Of a DNA stretch of 39,036 nt, positions 15,275 through 23,293 are shown piece after piece. The position numbers and the translations under genes are program-made. The first letter of the stretch is position 1; the number at the start of each line of letters is the position of its first letter. The notes under the pieces are model-generated. The model was given only the letters and a program-made list of their open reading frames with translations, was not told the DNA's origin and searched no databases. The DNA is from Methanothrix sp. (GTDB lineage Archaea; Halobacteriota; Methanosarcinia; Methanotrichales; Methanotrichaceae), in assembly GCA_026394555.1 (NCBI GenBank), contig JAPKXZ010000010.1, positions 1 through 39,036 on the forward strand. The letters are read 5' to 3'.

Positions 15275-15838
15275 CTATAGGGGCATCCCCCACATGGGAT
15301 ACCACTTGCTCTCGTCCTTTTCGATGGGCATTTCCTTCTCCATCAAAGCTTTCAGCCGAAACTCCCGGGATGTGTCGCGCTGCCGGTCGCTTGTCGGTAC
15401 AAAGGGATAGTAAGAGCCCAGCTTGAAGTTATAGATCCAGTAGATTACAGCCTCGCCCCGGAAGCGGTAGACGGCAGCCAGAAGCTGCGTTCCGAAGCCC
15501 TGCTCCATGAGGATCTGGCTTACCATTTGAATGTTGGTCACCAGATCTTCGAAGTCCGGGTCCGCCAAAACCACCCAGACGTAATTGTACTCATCCTTCT
15601 GGATTTTATACTCTGTGCCTGTCTCCTTGATGCTTATTTTGAGCAGCTCCTCGATCTCGGCTCGAGCTGCCTCGTAGCGGGATGATTCCATGGGCTTGAT
15701 GCAGACTCCAGCCGCTCCGTCCGCCTTGTAGCCCAGGCTTGCGTCTAGGGTGACGGCGGCGGTGGAGATGGCAAAGAGCCTGTCTGTCTTGGCCTCTGGA
15801 AGCCGTGTCTTTCCTAGAATGGAGTCCAAAAACCCCAT
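15275..15838 (-). CDS. pspAB: PspA-associated protein PspAB
   Basis: A 187-residue protein starting MGFLDSILGKTRLPEAKTD and ending SKWYPMWGMPL, both typical of PspAB. Internal landmarks are LFAISTAAVTLDASLGYK, DEYNYVWVVL, EQGFGTQLLAAVYRF and GSYYPFVP. PspAB proteins accompany HtpX or PspA in archaea and actinobacteria and belong to a membrane-stress response; their biochemical role is unknown. The ATG at 15838 lies one base after the htpX stop codon, with GGAGG inside the end of htpX, so translation is coupled. The longer frame from 15880 overlaps htpX and is not the real start. Confidence 0.85.
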   Translation of the reverse strand: MGFLDSILGKTRLPEAKTDRLFAISTAAVTLDASLGYKADGAAGVCIKPMESSRYEAARAEIEELLKISIKETGTEYKIQKDEYNYVWVVLADPDFEDLVTNIQMVSQILMEQGFGTQLLAAVYRFRGEAVIYWIYNFKLGSYYPFVPTSDRQRDTSREFRLKALMEKEMPIEKDESKWYPMWGMPL

Positions 15839-15839
15839 C

Positions 15840-16718
15840 TCAGGCCTCCAGTTCCATCTCGATATTCTGCAGTGCCGCAATCCTGGCTTCCAGAGTAGGG
15901 TGAGTGGAGAACAGTCTCATGAAGGACGAGCCGGAGACGGCAGGCGTGATGAAGAGCGCGCTGACCGCTCCCTCCACCTTTCTCAGGTCTTCTGTGGGAA
16001 CCCTAAAGCCGCTGATCTTCTTCAAAGCCGAGATGAGATGCGACGGCTGACCGGTCATGATTGCTGAGCCTCTGTCGGCTGCGAACTCCCGGTACCGAGA
16101 AAGGGTGCGAATGAGAATAAAGCTCACTATCCAGACCACCAGAGAAACCAGGAACAGCACTATGAAGTTGCTGCCGGAATCGCGATCGCGACTGCCTCCG
16201 CCAAAGAATGGCAGCCACTGCACCAATATCTGGGCCATGGATGAGAGGAATGTGGCGATTGTCATGACCATCATATCCCTGTTCTTGACGTGAGTCAGCT
16301 CATGGGCCAGCACTGCTTCCAGCTCATTGTTGTCGAGCCGTGCCATTATGCCCGTCGTCACAGCCACCACGGCATTCTTTTGATTTCTGCCGGTAGCAAA
16401 GGCATTGGGCATGCTGGTCTTGACTACGGCAATTTTGGGCATGGGCAGATCTGCATTAGCACAGAGCCTGGACACGATCTGATGAAGCTGTGGCTCTTCA
16501 CTCTCCGTGACGATCTTCGCGCCCATGGATCGCAGTATCAGCTTGTCCGAATAGAAATACTGCAAGAACATGAACCCGCCCATGAACAGTATTATCACCA
16601 TCTGACTGACGCCCATGGATAGCAAAATGGCTAAAAAACCAAGGTAGAGTACGGCCAGCAGGCCCATAGTAAGGAGCATTCTCACTTCGAGTCCTCGATC
16701 AGACTTCCATCTTCTCAT
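15840..16718 (-). CDS. htpX: Membrane zinc metalloprotease HtpX
   Basis: A 292-residue M48-family protease with two N-terminal membrane spans (about 13-33 and 36-53), the zinc motif VLAHELTHVKNRD (about 135-147), two more spans in the middle (about 152-170 and 185-206) and the third zinc ligand region YREFAADRGSA (about 211-221). HtpX degrades damaged membrane proteins. The ATG at 16718 is preceded by AAGGTGA at eight bases. The gene is immediately followed by pspAB on the same mRNA, a pairing known in other genomes. The protein appears complete. Confidence 0.93.
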   Translation of the reverse strand: MRRWKSDRGLEVRMLLTMGLLAVLYLGFLAILLSMGVSQMVIILFMGGFMFLQYFYSDKLILRSMGAKIVTESEEPQLHQIVSRLCANADLPMPKIAVVKTSMPNAFATGRNQKNAVVAVTTGIMARLDNNELEAVLAHELTHVKNRDMMVMTIATFLSSMAQILVQWLPFFGGGSRDRDSGSNFIVLFLVSLVVWIVSFILIRTLSRYREFAADRGSAIMTGQPSHLISALKKISGFRVPTEDLRKVEGAVSALFITPAVSGSSFMRLFSTHPTLEARIAALQNIEMELEA

Positions 16719-16800
16719 ATCTCAATTTCACCTTGTTATTCTATCTTATCTTTTTCTTGAATGTTGTCGCTACTAGGATATTAGACCTTCTCTTTTCGTG

Positions 16801-16809
16801 CATAAATAG
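16801..16809 (+). promoter_or_regulatory. Probable promoter of the FKBP gene
   Basis: CATAAATAG is a TATA-like element that would set transcription start near 16830, about 60 nt before the ATG at 16889, with AGAGGCGG as ribosome site. A second similar box (TCTAAATAG) lies 15 bases downstream. Confidence 0.3.
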
Positions 16810-16888
16810 TTCCATCTAAATAGTTGAAGCTGCACACATCAAATTGGATTTTTCGGAAAATAGGTGGAAGATAAGAGGCGGATAACAA

Positions 16889-17341
16889 ATGACGCAAGCG
16901 AAAATTGGCGACACCGTAAAGGTGCATTACAGCGGTATGCTAGATACGGGCGTTCTCTTCGATACCTCAGAAGGCTCCGATCCTCTGCAGTTCGAATTAG
17001 GCTCTGGTGGTCTCATCGCAGGATTTGAAGAGGCGGTGGTGGGAATGAGTCCCGGCGAATCTAAGACGGTGCATATACCTCCTGAGAAAGCCTATGGCCG
17101 GTACAGGGAAGATCGAGTGATTAAAATTGATAAAACAAATCTTCCCGAGGATATCGTACCAGCCGTAGGCATGACTCTTGAAGTATGCGCCCCCAATGGC
17201 GTAATGGTTCCCGTCCAGATTACCGAGATCGAAGAGGGCATCGTTACCCTCGATGCCAACCATCCGCTCTCCGAACAGACCTTGACCTTCGAGATTAAGC
17301 TCGTGGAGATCGCGGTAAGCCAGGAAGCAAAGGGTCAATAA
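16889..17341 (+). CDS. FKBP-type peptidyl-prolyl cis-trans isomerase (SlyD-like)
   Basis: A 150-residue short archaeal FKBP that speeds proline isomerisation and chaperones folding in the cytoplasm. The FKBP core is split by the insert-in-flap domain. The N-terminal part has VKVHYSGMLDTGVLFDTSEG (about 8-27) and GLIAGFEEAVVGMSPGE (about 41-57), then KAYGRY. The insert domain runs from about 70 to 125. The core closes with the family ending LDANHPLSEQTLTFEIKLVE. It is a single gene, divergent from htpX, which fits a general protein-quality neighbourhood. Confidence 0.9.
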   Translation: MTQAKIGDTVKVHYSGMLDTGVLFDTSEGSDPLQFELGSGGLIAGFEEAVVGMSPGESKTVHIPPEKAYGRYREDRVIKIDKTNLPEDIVPAVGMTLEVCAPNGVMVPVQITEIEEGIVTLDANHPLSEQTLTFEIKLVEIAVSQEAKGQ

Positions 17342-17470
17342 AGGGAAAAACCGTTATGTACCACATATTTTTATAGATGGTCGCGGAATAAAGGTTACCA
17401 AATGAGCGGGATTTGTACCAAACACAAATTTGATATACTATTGAATGAGAGTGATGCGAGGATAATGGTC

Positions 17471-17495
17471 ACTGCCGTTCGAAGCGGACGGCAGT
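17471..17495 (+). terminator. Perfect 8-bp inverted repeat between FKBP and NYN genes
   Basis: ACTGCCGT pairs exactly with ACGGCAGT across a nine-base loop, about 130 bases after the FKBP stop and 28 before the NYN start. No strong T run follows, so it may instead be a processing or regulatory hairpin in the leader of the downstream gene. Confidence 0.35.
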
Positions 17496-17522
17496 AATTA
17501 TAAATAAAGGTGGGAAACGATT

Positions 17523-18056
17523 TTGGCGGACCGTGCAGCGGTATTTATTGATGGTGCTTATTTAACCAAGATTCTAGATGTTGATTTTGGCAAACCCAAG
17601 ATCGACTTGGCCGGATTTTCGGATATCCTTTGCGGCAATTATGAGCGGCTGAGAACCTACTACTATAATTGCATGCCTTACCAGAGCTGCCCTCCCACGG
17701 AGGACGAGCGTCGCAGGTTTGCCGCCATGGACAAGTTCGTCTACACACTACGAAAGCTTCCCCGATTTGAGGTGAAGCTAGGGCGCCTGGGCTGCGTGGG
17801 CGGCGAGTTTATCCAAAAAAGGGTAGACATCGCTTTGGCTGTGGATCTGGTGCGACTCAGCTGCGGCAGGATGATCGGAAAGGCGGTCATCGTCACTGGT
17901 GACAGCGATTTCTTGCCGGCCATTGAGGCGGCAAAGGAGGCAGGCGTGCTGGTGACGCTCTACTACTCGCAAAGCTCCATCCACGACGAACTGCTCTCTG
18001 CCGTGGACGAGAGCGCAGTCATAGGACAGAATCTCATAGTTCAGGTGACGAGGTAA
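17523..18056 (+). CDS. NYN-domain (LabA/DUF88-type) putative ribonuclease
   Basis: A 177-residue PIN-like NYN domain spanning the whole protein. Acidic metal-binding residues are visible in AVFIDGAYL (about 6-14), KRVDIALAVDLVRL (about 99-112) and VIVTGDSDFLPAIE (about 120-133). NYN proteins are predicted RNases acting on tRNA or other structured RNA. The start is a TTG at 17523, with AGGTGG about ten bases upstream; no suitable ATG exists nearby. It is followed by a convergent ligase gene, so the transcription unit is probably monocistronic. Confidence 0.82.
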   Translation: MADRAAVFIDGAYLTKILDVDFGKPKIDLAGFSDILCGNYERLRTYYYNCMPYQSCPPTEDERRRFAAMDKFVYTLRKLPRFEVKLGRLGCVGGEFIQKRVDIALAVDLVRLSCGRMIGKAVIVTGDSDFLPAIEAAKEAGVLVTLYYSQSSIHDELLSAVDESAVIGQNLIVQVTR

Positions 18057-18092
18057 AAGCTGCAGGAAGCATTCTGCAGCCTTTGGCCCTTT

Positions 18093-19424
18093 TCAGCTCT
18101 TTTTCTTCGCGTTCTCGTCCTTGGCGTAGACGTCCCGCAGATCTACGACCTTCTTTGACTTTCCGGCCGTTCTGGGTATGGACCCCTTCTCCACCAGCTC
18201 GATCTTGCTCCTCACATTGAGCACGGACTTGATCTTCTCTTCTGTCTTCTTCTGGATCCTTGCCAGGTCCGTGAGTTCGCCGGTGAAGGCCTCGTCCTTA
18301 AGTTCCACCTGGATGCTGATCTCGTCCAGGCCGTGCTTCTTTCTGTCCACGACCACCTGGAAGTAGTTGCCAATCTCTGGAATGCTGACCAGCACATCCT
18401 CGATTTGGCTGGGGAAGACGTTGATGCCGCGCACAATGAGCATGTCGTCCGCCCGGCCCAGAAACCTGTGCAGCTTTCTGCTGGTGCGTTGGCAGGGGCA
18501 TTTATCTTCCATGATGTAGGTTACGTCCCCGGTGTGGTATCTGATGAGGGGCATGGCCTCTTTGGTTAGCGATGTAATTACCAACTCGCCCGGCTCTCCC
18601 GGTGCAGAGGGCTGCTCATTTTCATCCAGGATCTCGATCAGGAAGTGGTCCTCCCAGATGTGGAGCCCATTCTGCTCCTGGCACTCGAAGGCCACGCCCG
18701 GACCCATCATCTCGGAGAGGCCGTAGGAGTCATAGGCTTTGATGTGCAGTGTATCTTCCAGCTCCTTTCTCGATTCGTCCGACCAGGGCTCGGCTCCAAA
18801 GCAGCCGATGCGAAGCCGCAGCCGGTCCACCATGCCTCTGGCCTTAGCCGTCTCTGCCAGGTAAAGCGCGTAAGAAGGTGTGCAGTGCAGCACCGTCACA
18901 GCGAAGTCCATCATGATCTCGAGCTGTCGCTCCGTGTTGCCCACGCCGGAGGGCACCGCCATGGCCCCCATGCGCTCGATGCCGTAGTGCACCCCGAGAC
19001 CGCCCGTGAAAAAGCCGTAGTTCACAGCGTTCTGGAAGATATCGCCTTTCTTGACCCCCACCATGACAAAGTCGCGGGCCATGAGGTCCGACCAGGTCTC
19101 GATGTCTTTGGCTGTGTAGCCGACCACGGTGGGCTTGCCGGTCGTGCCGGAAGAGGCATGCACTCGCACCACTTCCTCTAGCGGAACGGCAAAGAGGCCG
19201 AAGGGATAGTTGTCCCGCAGATCCTGCTTTTTGGTAGTGGGCAGCTTTACCAGGTCCTTGAGACTCTTGATGTCCTCTGGGGTGATGCCCGCCTGCTTGA
19301 ATTTCTTCTCGTAAAAGGGAACGTTTTTGTAAACCTTCTCTACAACACTCTTGAGCCGCTGCAGTTGCAGCTCCTCAAGCTCTTTTCTCTCCATGAGCTC
19401 CAATTTCGGTTGCCAGTAATTCAT
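18093..19424 (-). CDS. paaK: Phenylacetate-CoA ligase-like adenylate-forming enzyme
   Basis: A 443-residue acyl-CoA synthetase of the PaaK type. It begins MNYWQPKLELM, a usual PaaK start, with AGGG seven bases before this ATG; the longer frame from 19475 is less likely. The adenylation motif is VHASSGTTGKPTVVGYT (about 88-104). Others are DSYGLSEMMGPG (about 233-244), YHTGDVTYI (about 303-311) and GRADDMLIVRGINVFPSQIE (about 328-347). It probably activates an aryl or short carboxylic acid to its CoA thioester through an AMP intermediate. Methanothrix-type methanogens often carry such genes although phenylacetate breakdown is not known there, so the substrate is open. Confidence 0.87.
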   Translation of the reverse strand: MNYWQPKLELMERKELEELQLQRLKSVVEKVYKNVPFYEKKFKQAGITPEDIKSLKDLVKLPTTKKQDLRDNYPFGLFAVPLEEVVRVHASSGTTGKPTVVGYTAKDIETWSDLMARDFVMVGVKKGDIFQNAVNYGFFTGGLGVHYGIERMGAMAVPSGVGNTERQLEIMMDFAVTVLHCTPSYALYLAETAKARGMVDRLRLRIGCFGAEPWSDESRKELEDTLHIKAYDSYGLSEMMGPGVAFECQEQNGLHIWEDHFLIEILDENEQPSAPGEPGELVITSLTKEAMPLIRYHTGDVTYIMEDKCPCQRTSRKLHRFLGRADDMLIVRGINVFPSQIEDVLVSIPEIGNYFQVVVDRKKHGLDEISIQVELKDEAFTGELTDLARIQKKTEEKIKSVLNVRSKIELVEKGSIPRTAGKSKKVVDLRDVYAKDENAKKKS

Positions 19425-19830
19425 TTTCATACCCTGGTGAATTTTAATTGCTCTGACTATGCGATACAGTGCCATGAGAGGAAACGTCAGGGTATATCAA
19501 TAATTCCCATGCTGCCCAAAAAATGGGCGAGGATGCTCGATGAGCCGGGACGAAAAATAGAATAATACTTTTTCGAGTTTAATTTTAAAATAAATTTAGT
19601 AATCTTTAATGCATGCATTTAGCTTTAAGGAAGAACTTCTGTATGCCGCGCAATGGAAAATAAAATTCGATTCATGAACTTGCCAGTATCGTGTTGGCGA
19701 CATTGGTAAAACAGAAAATCAATAAACTCCAGATACTGAGAGGAGCCTGTGTGGCCGCAGCCTGGCAAAAATTTAAATACATTAATCGTGCAAGAATATG
19801 TTTAGTTTTGGGGTTAACTAAGGTGAAAAA
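19425..19830. other. Intergenic region between divergent ligase and phosphoesterase genes
   Basis: No gene or RNA was recognised. It is AT-rich from 19560 to 19620. The only clear signals are the TATA box at 19772-19779 and AAGGTGA just before the phosphoesterase ATG. Confidence 0.3.
19772..19779 (+). promoter_or_regulatory. Archaeal promoter of the phosphoesterase pair
   Basis: TTTAAATA preceded by a purine-rich AAAAA (BRE-like) is a strong archaeal TATA box. Transcription should start near 19802, giving a leader of about 29 nt with AAGGTGA as ribosome site. Confidence 0.55.
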
Positions 19831-20703
19831 ATGTCGATTTCGATGATACTTGCTCTATCAGATACCCATCTGACTGGCCCTCTGGAGGATAGTAATGTTG
19901 TGTTTAAATGGAATGAAATTCCAGGAATTGATAATGAGAAGCTTAAGGATTTTCTAATTGAGAGATTTGGTGCTAATTGGATAAAAGGTGCGAGTATAGC
20001 AAAGAATGGTATGGTTATTACTATATCAGCCTCTGGTAAGTCACTTTCGTTGACGCTTAACGGAGGAAAAACTGAGGTGGTCATAATTTTCGATGGCCGC
20101 ACCAGTAAATTAAAAGCAATTTCAAACGGCAATTTGATAAATATATACGATATGAACTACTACCCCAAGCAGCTAAGAAGTCTGGTCAAGACAGCGGATT
20201 TGGTGCTTCATGCCGGCGATTTTGGATGCCAAGGAGCTTACGACGACCTGGTTAGATTATGCAATGATTCCCAATGTGAGCTATGGGCAATACAGGGAAA
20301 CCAAGCCACAATAATTTATAAGGATGGCGCTGGGTTGTCTGCGCAAAAGGCCGAAAATTGGTTTGGGATCAATATTGGCCTTATTCATTATGCAGTTAAC
20401 TCTCATGATCTATCTTACGTTTTGCGGGAAACAGCTAAAAAGGCTAAGGATATCGAGATGGAGAATACGGGAGATGTGGGCGCAGATGTCCTGGTTTTTG
20501 GGCATATTCACGAACCCATAATCAAGTGGCACAAGGACGGGAGTGACAAGATGAGACTGCTGGTCTGCCCCGGACCCGGCAGCAACAAAGATACTGTGAT
20601 CGATGATTCTCACGATTGCTCTCCTTATCCAACGGTAGCTTTGCTGGAATGCCATAATGGCAGCATTTCCAGTGCTGAAATCATCGCTATTAGCTGGCCA
20701 TAA
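19831..20703 (+). CDS. Calcineurin-like phosphoesterase with an inserted domain
   Basis: A 290-residue metallophosphoesterase of the YfcE/MJ0936 type. Motif I is ALSDTH (D11, H13), motif II LHAGDF (D130), motif III QGNQ (Asn157, with Gln in place of the usual His or Asp), then GLIHYA and the last motif FGHIHEP (225-227). Motifs I and II are normally some 25-30 residues apart; here about 115 residues separate them. The extra segment, about 33-107, begins with NEKLKDFLIERFGANWIKG and continues with three or four short beta strands ending LINIYD. It resembles a small free-standing alpha/beta domain. The metal-binding set is nearly complete, so catalysis is plausible. The second phosphoesterase gene follows 21 bases later. 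Confidence 0.8.
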   Translation: MSISMILALSDTHLTGPLEDSNVVFKWNEIPGIDNEKLKDFLIERFGANWIKGASIAKNGMVITISASGKSLSLTLNGGKTEVVIIFDGRTSKLKAISNGNLINIYDMNYYPKQLRSLVKTADLVLHAGDFGCQGAYDDLVRLCNDSQCELWAIQGNQATIIYKDGAGLSAQKAENWFGINIGLIHYAVNSHDLSYVLRETAKKAKDIEMENTGDVGADVLVFGHIHEPIIKWHKDGSDKMRLLVCPGPGSNKDTVIDDSHDCSPYPTVALLECHNGSISSAEIIAISWP

Positions 20704-20724
20704 AATGATAACCTAGGTGGGAAA

Positions 20725-21753
20725 ATGACAACGATTCTTGCTCTATCCGATACCCATCTCAACAAAGATGGAAAGCTTCATTCGGAGTTGAAAAAACTTG
20801 CCGCAACTGCAGACCTGGTGCTTCACGCCGGGGATTTTATCTCACAGGAGACTTATGATGCTCTGAAAAAAGCGTGCAAGGGCGAACTGCGGGCTGTTCA
20901 TGGATTTTGCGATAAAGGACTGAAGGATTCGAATGGCATTGTTTTGAAATCAGAGGAAGAATTTTCTCCTTCTACGTATATTGAATTTATCGGCAATGAT
21001 GTGAAGCACAATATCCGCATTTATATGGTAAATGATCCAAATGTAGTCGATAAAGAATTTCCTGAAAAAGAGGTAATGGCTAAGGCTGCAGCAAATGATG
21101 TAGATTTGCTGGTCTATGGGGTTAATTACCAACCATCAATCGTGTGGGGCAAGGATGGAACCGCAAAATACCGGATGCTTGTCTGCCCCGGCAACAGCTC
21201 ACCCTTTTATCACTCATCCCACTCCGCGGTCCTGCTGGATGTTAATGATGGCAAAATTTCCCGAGCAAAGGTGGTTCGCATTCCGATTACCTATCAGGTT
21301 GGATGGAGATTGTGCACAAAATGCAAAAGCTTGTTCTGGGGTCCAGGTGCGGATAAAAGCGTATGTCCAAAGGGAGGAACACATGTCATCGATGAACCAA
21401 ATCAATACTGCCTGGCACACAATGATCCAAATGCATTTGGACAGGCCAAGTGGCGATGGTGCAAAAGTTGTCAAAGCTTATTCTTTGCTCCAAAATCTGA
21501 AAAAAGCATATGCTCAGCGACGAACAAAGAGACGCACAAAACATTTAGCGGAAGCGGTGACTATACCTTAATACTTAATTATCCAAATGATGATCCAAAA
21601 GCGCCTGGTGAAGTTGGATGGCGATTGTGCAAAAACTGTTCTGGCTTGTTCTTTGCTGGAAAGGGAACCAGTAGTGGAGTCTGCCCAAATGCTCAGAAAG
21701 GAAAAGGAGCACACGTGAGCACCAGTGACGAATACAGGGTAGAGGTGCGATAG
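20725..21753 (+). CDS. Degenerate phosphoesterase fused to three zinc-ribbon-like repeats
   Basis: A 342-residue protein. Residues 1-185 are a YfcE-like phosphoesterase domain with motif I (LALSDTH, D9, H11) and motif II (LHAGDF, D37). Motif III is GFCD instead of GNCD, and the final GHTH is replaced by YGVNYQP, so several metal ligands are missing. Residues about 193-342 hold three copies of a unit of about 50 residues: GWRLCTKCKSLFWGP, KWRWCKSCQSLFFAP and GWRLCKNCSGLFFAG, each followed by another Cys and usually a His about 15-20 residues on. These look like small metal-binding surface modules known from unrelated proteins of bacteria and fungi. AGGTGGG lies before the ATG. Probably co-transcribed with the preceding paralogue; a binding rather than hydrolytic role is inferred. 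Confidence 0.78.
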   Translation: MTTILALSDTHLNKDGKLHSELKKLAATADLVLHAGDFISQETYDALKKACKGELRAVHGFCDKGLKDSNGIVLKSEEEFSPSTYIEFIGNDVKHNIRIYMVNDPNVVDKEFPEKEVMAKAAANDVDLLVYGVNYQPSIVWGKDGTAKYRMLVCPGNSSPFYHSSHSAVLLDVNDGKISRAKVVRIPITYQVGWRLCTKCKSLFWGPGADKSVCPKGGTHVIDEPNQYCLAHNDPNAFGQAKWRWCKSCQSLFFAPKSEKSICSATNKETHKTFSGSGDYTLILNYPNDDPKAPGEVGWRLCKNCSGLFFAGKGTSSGVCPNAQKGKGAHVSTSDEYRVEVR

Positions 21754-21783
21754 CAATGAGTGAAGGATATTGACCTGCGCTCA

Positions 21784-21791
21784 AAAAAATG
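21784..21791. repeat. IS66 target-site duplication, left copy
   Basis: AAAAAATG abuts the left inverted repeat of the IS66 element and is repeated exactly at 23249-23256. Eight bases is the usual duplication length for this family. Confidence 0.85.
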
Positions 21792-23248
21792 GTACGTGTT
21801 TAGCTCCCGATCAATCATTCCTAAATTTACCACAAAATGTTTTTCGACCAGAAAAATTAAATAATATGAGGATAATACTTATTCATTAGGAGTATGCACG
21901 AAGAAGAAACAATCAAGCAACCTCAAGAGCGGATCAAACAATTAGAGCTTGAGAATGAGTTGCTTAAGGCAAGAGTAGGTGAAATTGAGCCGCTTAAGGC
22001 TAAGATCTACGAGCTTGAAGCCCGGTTAGCTCAATATGAGAATGCGCATACCCCACCAAGTCTGAGACGTGGCCGCAATCGCAAAAAAGATCCGGATAAG
22101 AACAACAAAGGAAAGCCCGGACAAAAAAATGGACACAAAGGCGTAACAAGACCTTATGCAGCTCCTGATAGACAGGTAGAAGTCACAATTGATCTATGCC
22201 CAGATTGCGGGGCTGATCTTGGCGCTCCTTTTCGAATAGACTCGAAGATTATCGAGGAAATCCCTGAACCTCAGCCGATCATGGTCACTGGATACAAAAT
22301 TGCGCATTACAGATGTCCCTGCTGCCGGAAAGAAGTTGTTGCAAGCGATCCAGGCTGTCCACATGAAGGCAAATTCGGAAACAACGTAATTGCGCAGGCG
22401 ACAATGTTAAGATATGACGGTAGAATGCCTCACCGGATAATCCAAGACGCAATGATGAGACTGTTCTGTCTGAAAATAAGTCCTGCTACGATACTCGATT
22501 TAACCCGTCGCGCTGCTGATGCGGTTCAATCGGAATATGATGCGATTCTAAAGAAGATTCGAGGCGCTCCGATCCTGTATGTGGATGAAACGTCAATCCA
22601 TGTTCAGGGAGAAAGACATTGGATCTGGACCTTTTCCACATCATCTGAGTCTTTTTTCGTGATTCGGAAGAGCCGAGGCATGAAAGTCCTGACGGAAGTC
22701 TTGACGCGGAGATTCAAGGGAATAATCGTTTGCGACGGTTGGAAACCTTATGCCAGGTTCACAAATCGCATTCAGCGATGTTGGGCACATCTGCTTCGAG
22801 AGTCAAAAGAGATTGCGGAGAAGTTCGAGGAAGCTATTCCGCTACATAACATGCTCAAAGAGCTCTACAAGATACTAACCGAGGCTTTGGAAAATGATCC
22901 ACCGCCAAAAGTCAGAAAGAATTTATGGAAATTGGCGAGAAAAGTGCTTCGGCAATGGATCAGGAAAGTGTATTCTATCGAGAAAGTCCGGAAATTCATA
23001 GGGAAAATCAACAACGGGTTTGACTACTGGTTCACCTTTATCATCAATCCGGGTGTAGAGCCGACCAATAATCGAGCAGAGAGAGCGTTGCGACCCCATG
23101 TCGTTTTGAGAAAGATCTTGGGCACGCTTCGCAATGACAAAGGAACTTCGATTCATGAGCGAATTATGACGACACTGGCAACATGGGGACAGAGAGGATT
23201 GAATTGTCTCCAAATGCTAACCACGAAGCTAGCCAGCTAAACACATAC
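21792..23248 (+). mobile_element. IS66-family insertion sequence, complete, 1457 bp
   Basis: The left end is GTACGTGTTTAGCT (21792-21805). The right end, reverse-complemented, is GTATGTGTTTAGCT (23235-23248), 13 of 14 identical. A perfect 8-bp duplication AAAAAATG flanks the element. Only the large transposase gene is present, as in the single-gene ISBst12-like branch of IS66, with no TnpA or TnpB accessory genes. The intact ends indicate recent movement. Confidence 0.9.
21894..23240 (+). CDS. IS66-family transposase (TnpC type)
   Basis: A 448-residue transposase. An N-terminal leucine-zipper-like coiled coil (about 8-50, ending ARLAQYENAH) is followed by a Lys-rich linker, a zinc-binding segment (CPDCGADLG about 103-111 and CPCCRKEV about 142-149) and the DDE domain. 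Catalytic residues are in LYVDETSIHV (about 230-239), IVCDGWKPYARF (about 278-289) and NNRAERALRP (about 384-393). TTAGGAGT precedes the ATG. The stop codon lies inside the right inverted repeat. The N-terminus is closely related to the remnant at 490-612, so two IS66 lineages have been active here. Confidence 0.93.
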   Translation: MHEEETIKQPQERIKQLELENELLKARVGEIEPLKAKIYELEARLAQYENAHTPPSLRRGRNRKKDPDKNNKGKPGQKNGHKGVTRPYAAPDRQVEVTIDLCPDCGADLGAPFRIDSKIIEEIPEPQPIMVTGYKIAHYRCPCCRKEVVASDPGCPHEGKFGNNVIAQATMLRYDGRMPHRIIQDAMMRLFCLKISPATILDLTRRAADAVQSEYDAILKKIRGAPILYVDETSIHVQGERHWIWTFSTSSESFFVIRKSRGMKVLTEVLTRRFKGIIVCDGWKPYARFTNRIQRCWAHLLRESKEIAEKFEEAIPLHNMLKELYKILTEALENDPPPKVRKNLWKLARKVLRQWIRKVYSIEKVRKFIGKINNGFDYWFTFIINPGVEPTNNRAERALRPHVVLRKILGTLRNDKGTSIHERIMTTLATWGQRGLNCLQMLTTKLAS

Positions 23249-23256
23249 AAAAAATG
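23249..23256. repeat. IS66 target-site duplication, right copy
   Basis: AAAAAATG directly follows the right inverted repeat and equals 21784-21791. Confidence 0.85.
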
Positions 23257-23293
23257 ATATATTTTTTAAAAAAATGGCCAAGGGCGACTCTGC

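Noticed and set aside
20725-21753. C-terminal Trp/Cys repeats as a transposase or DNA-binding zinc finger
   Set aside because: The repeats have conserved W-R and L-F-F surfaces typical of extracellular or binding modules and lack basic DNA-contact residues in register.
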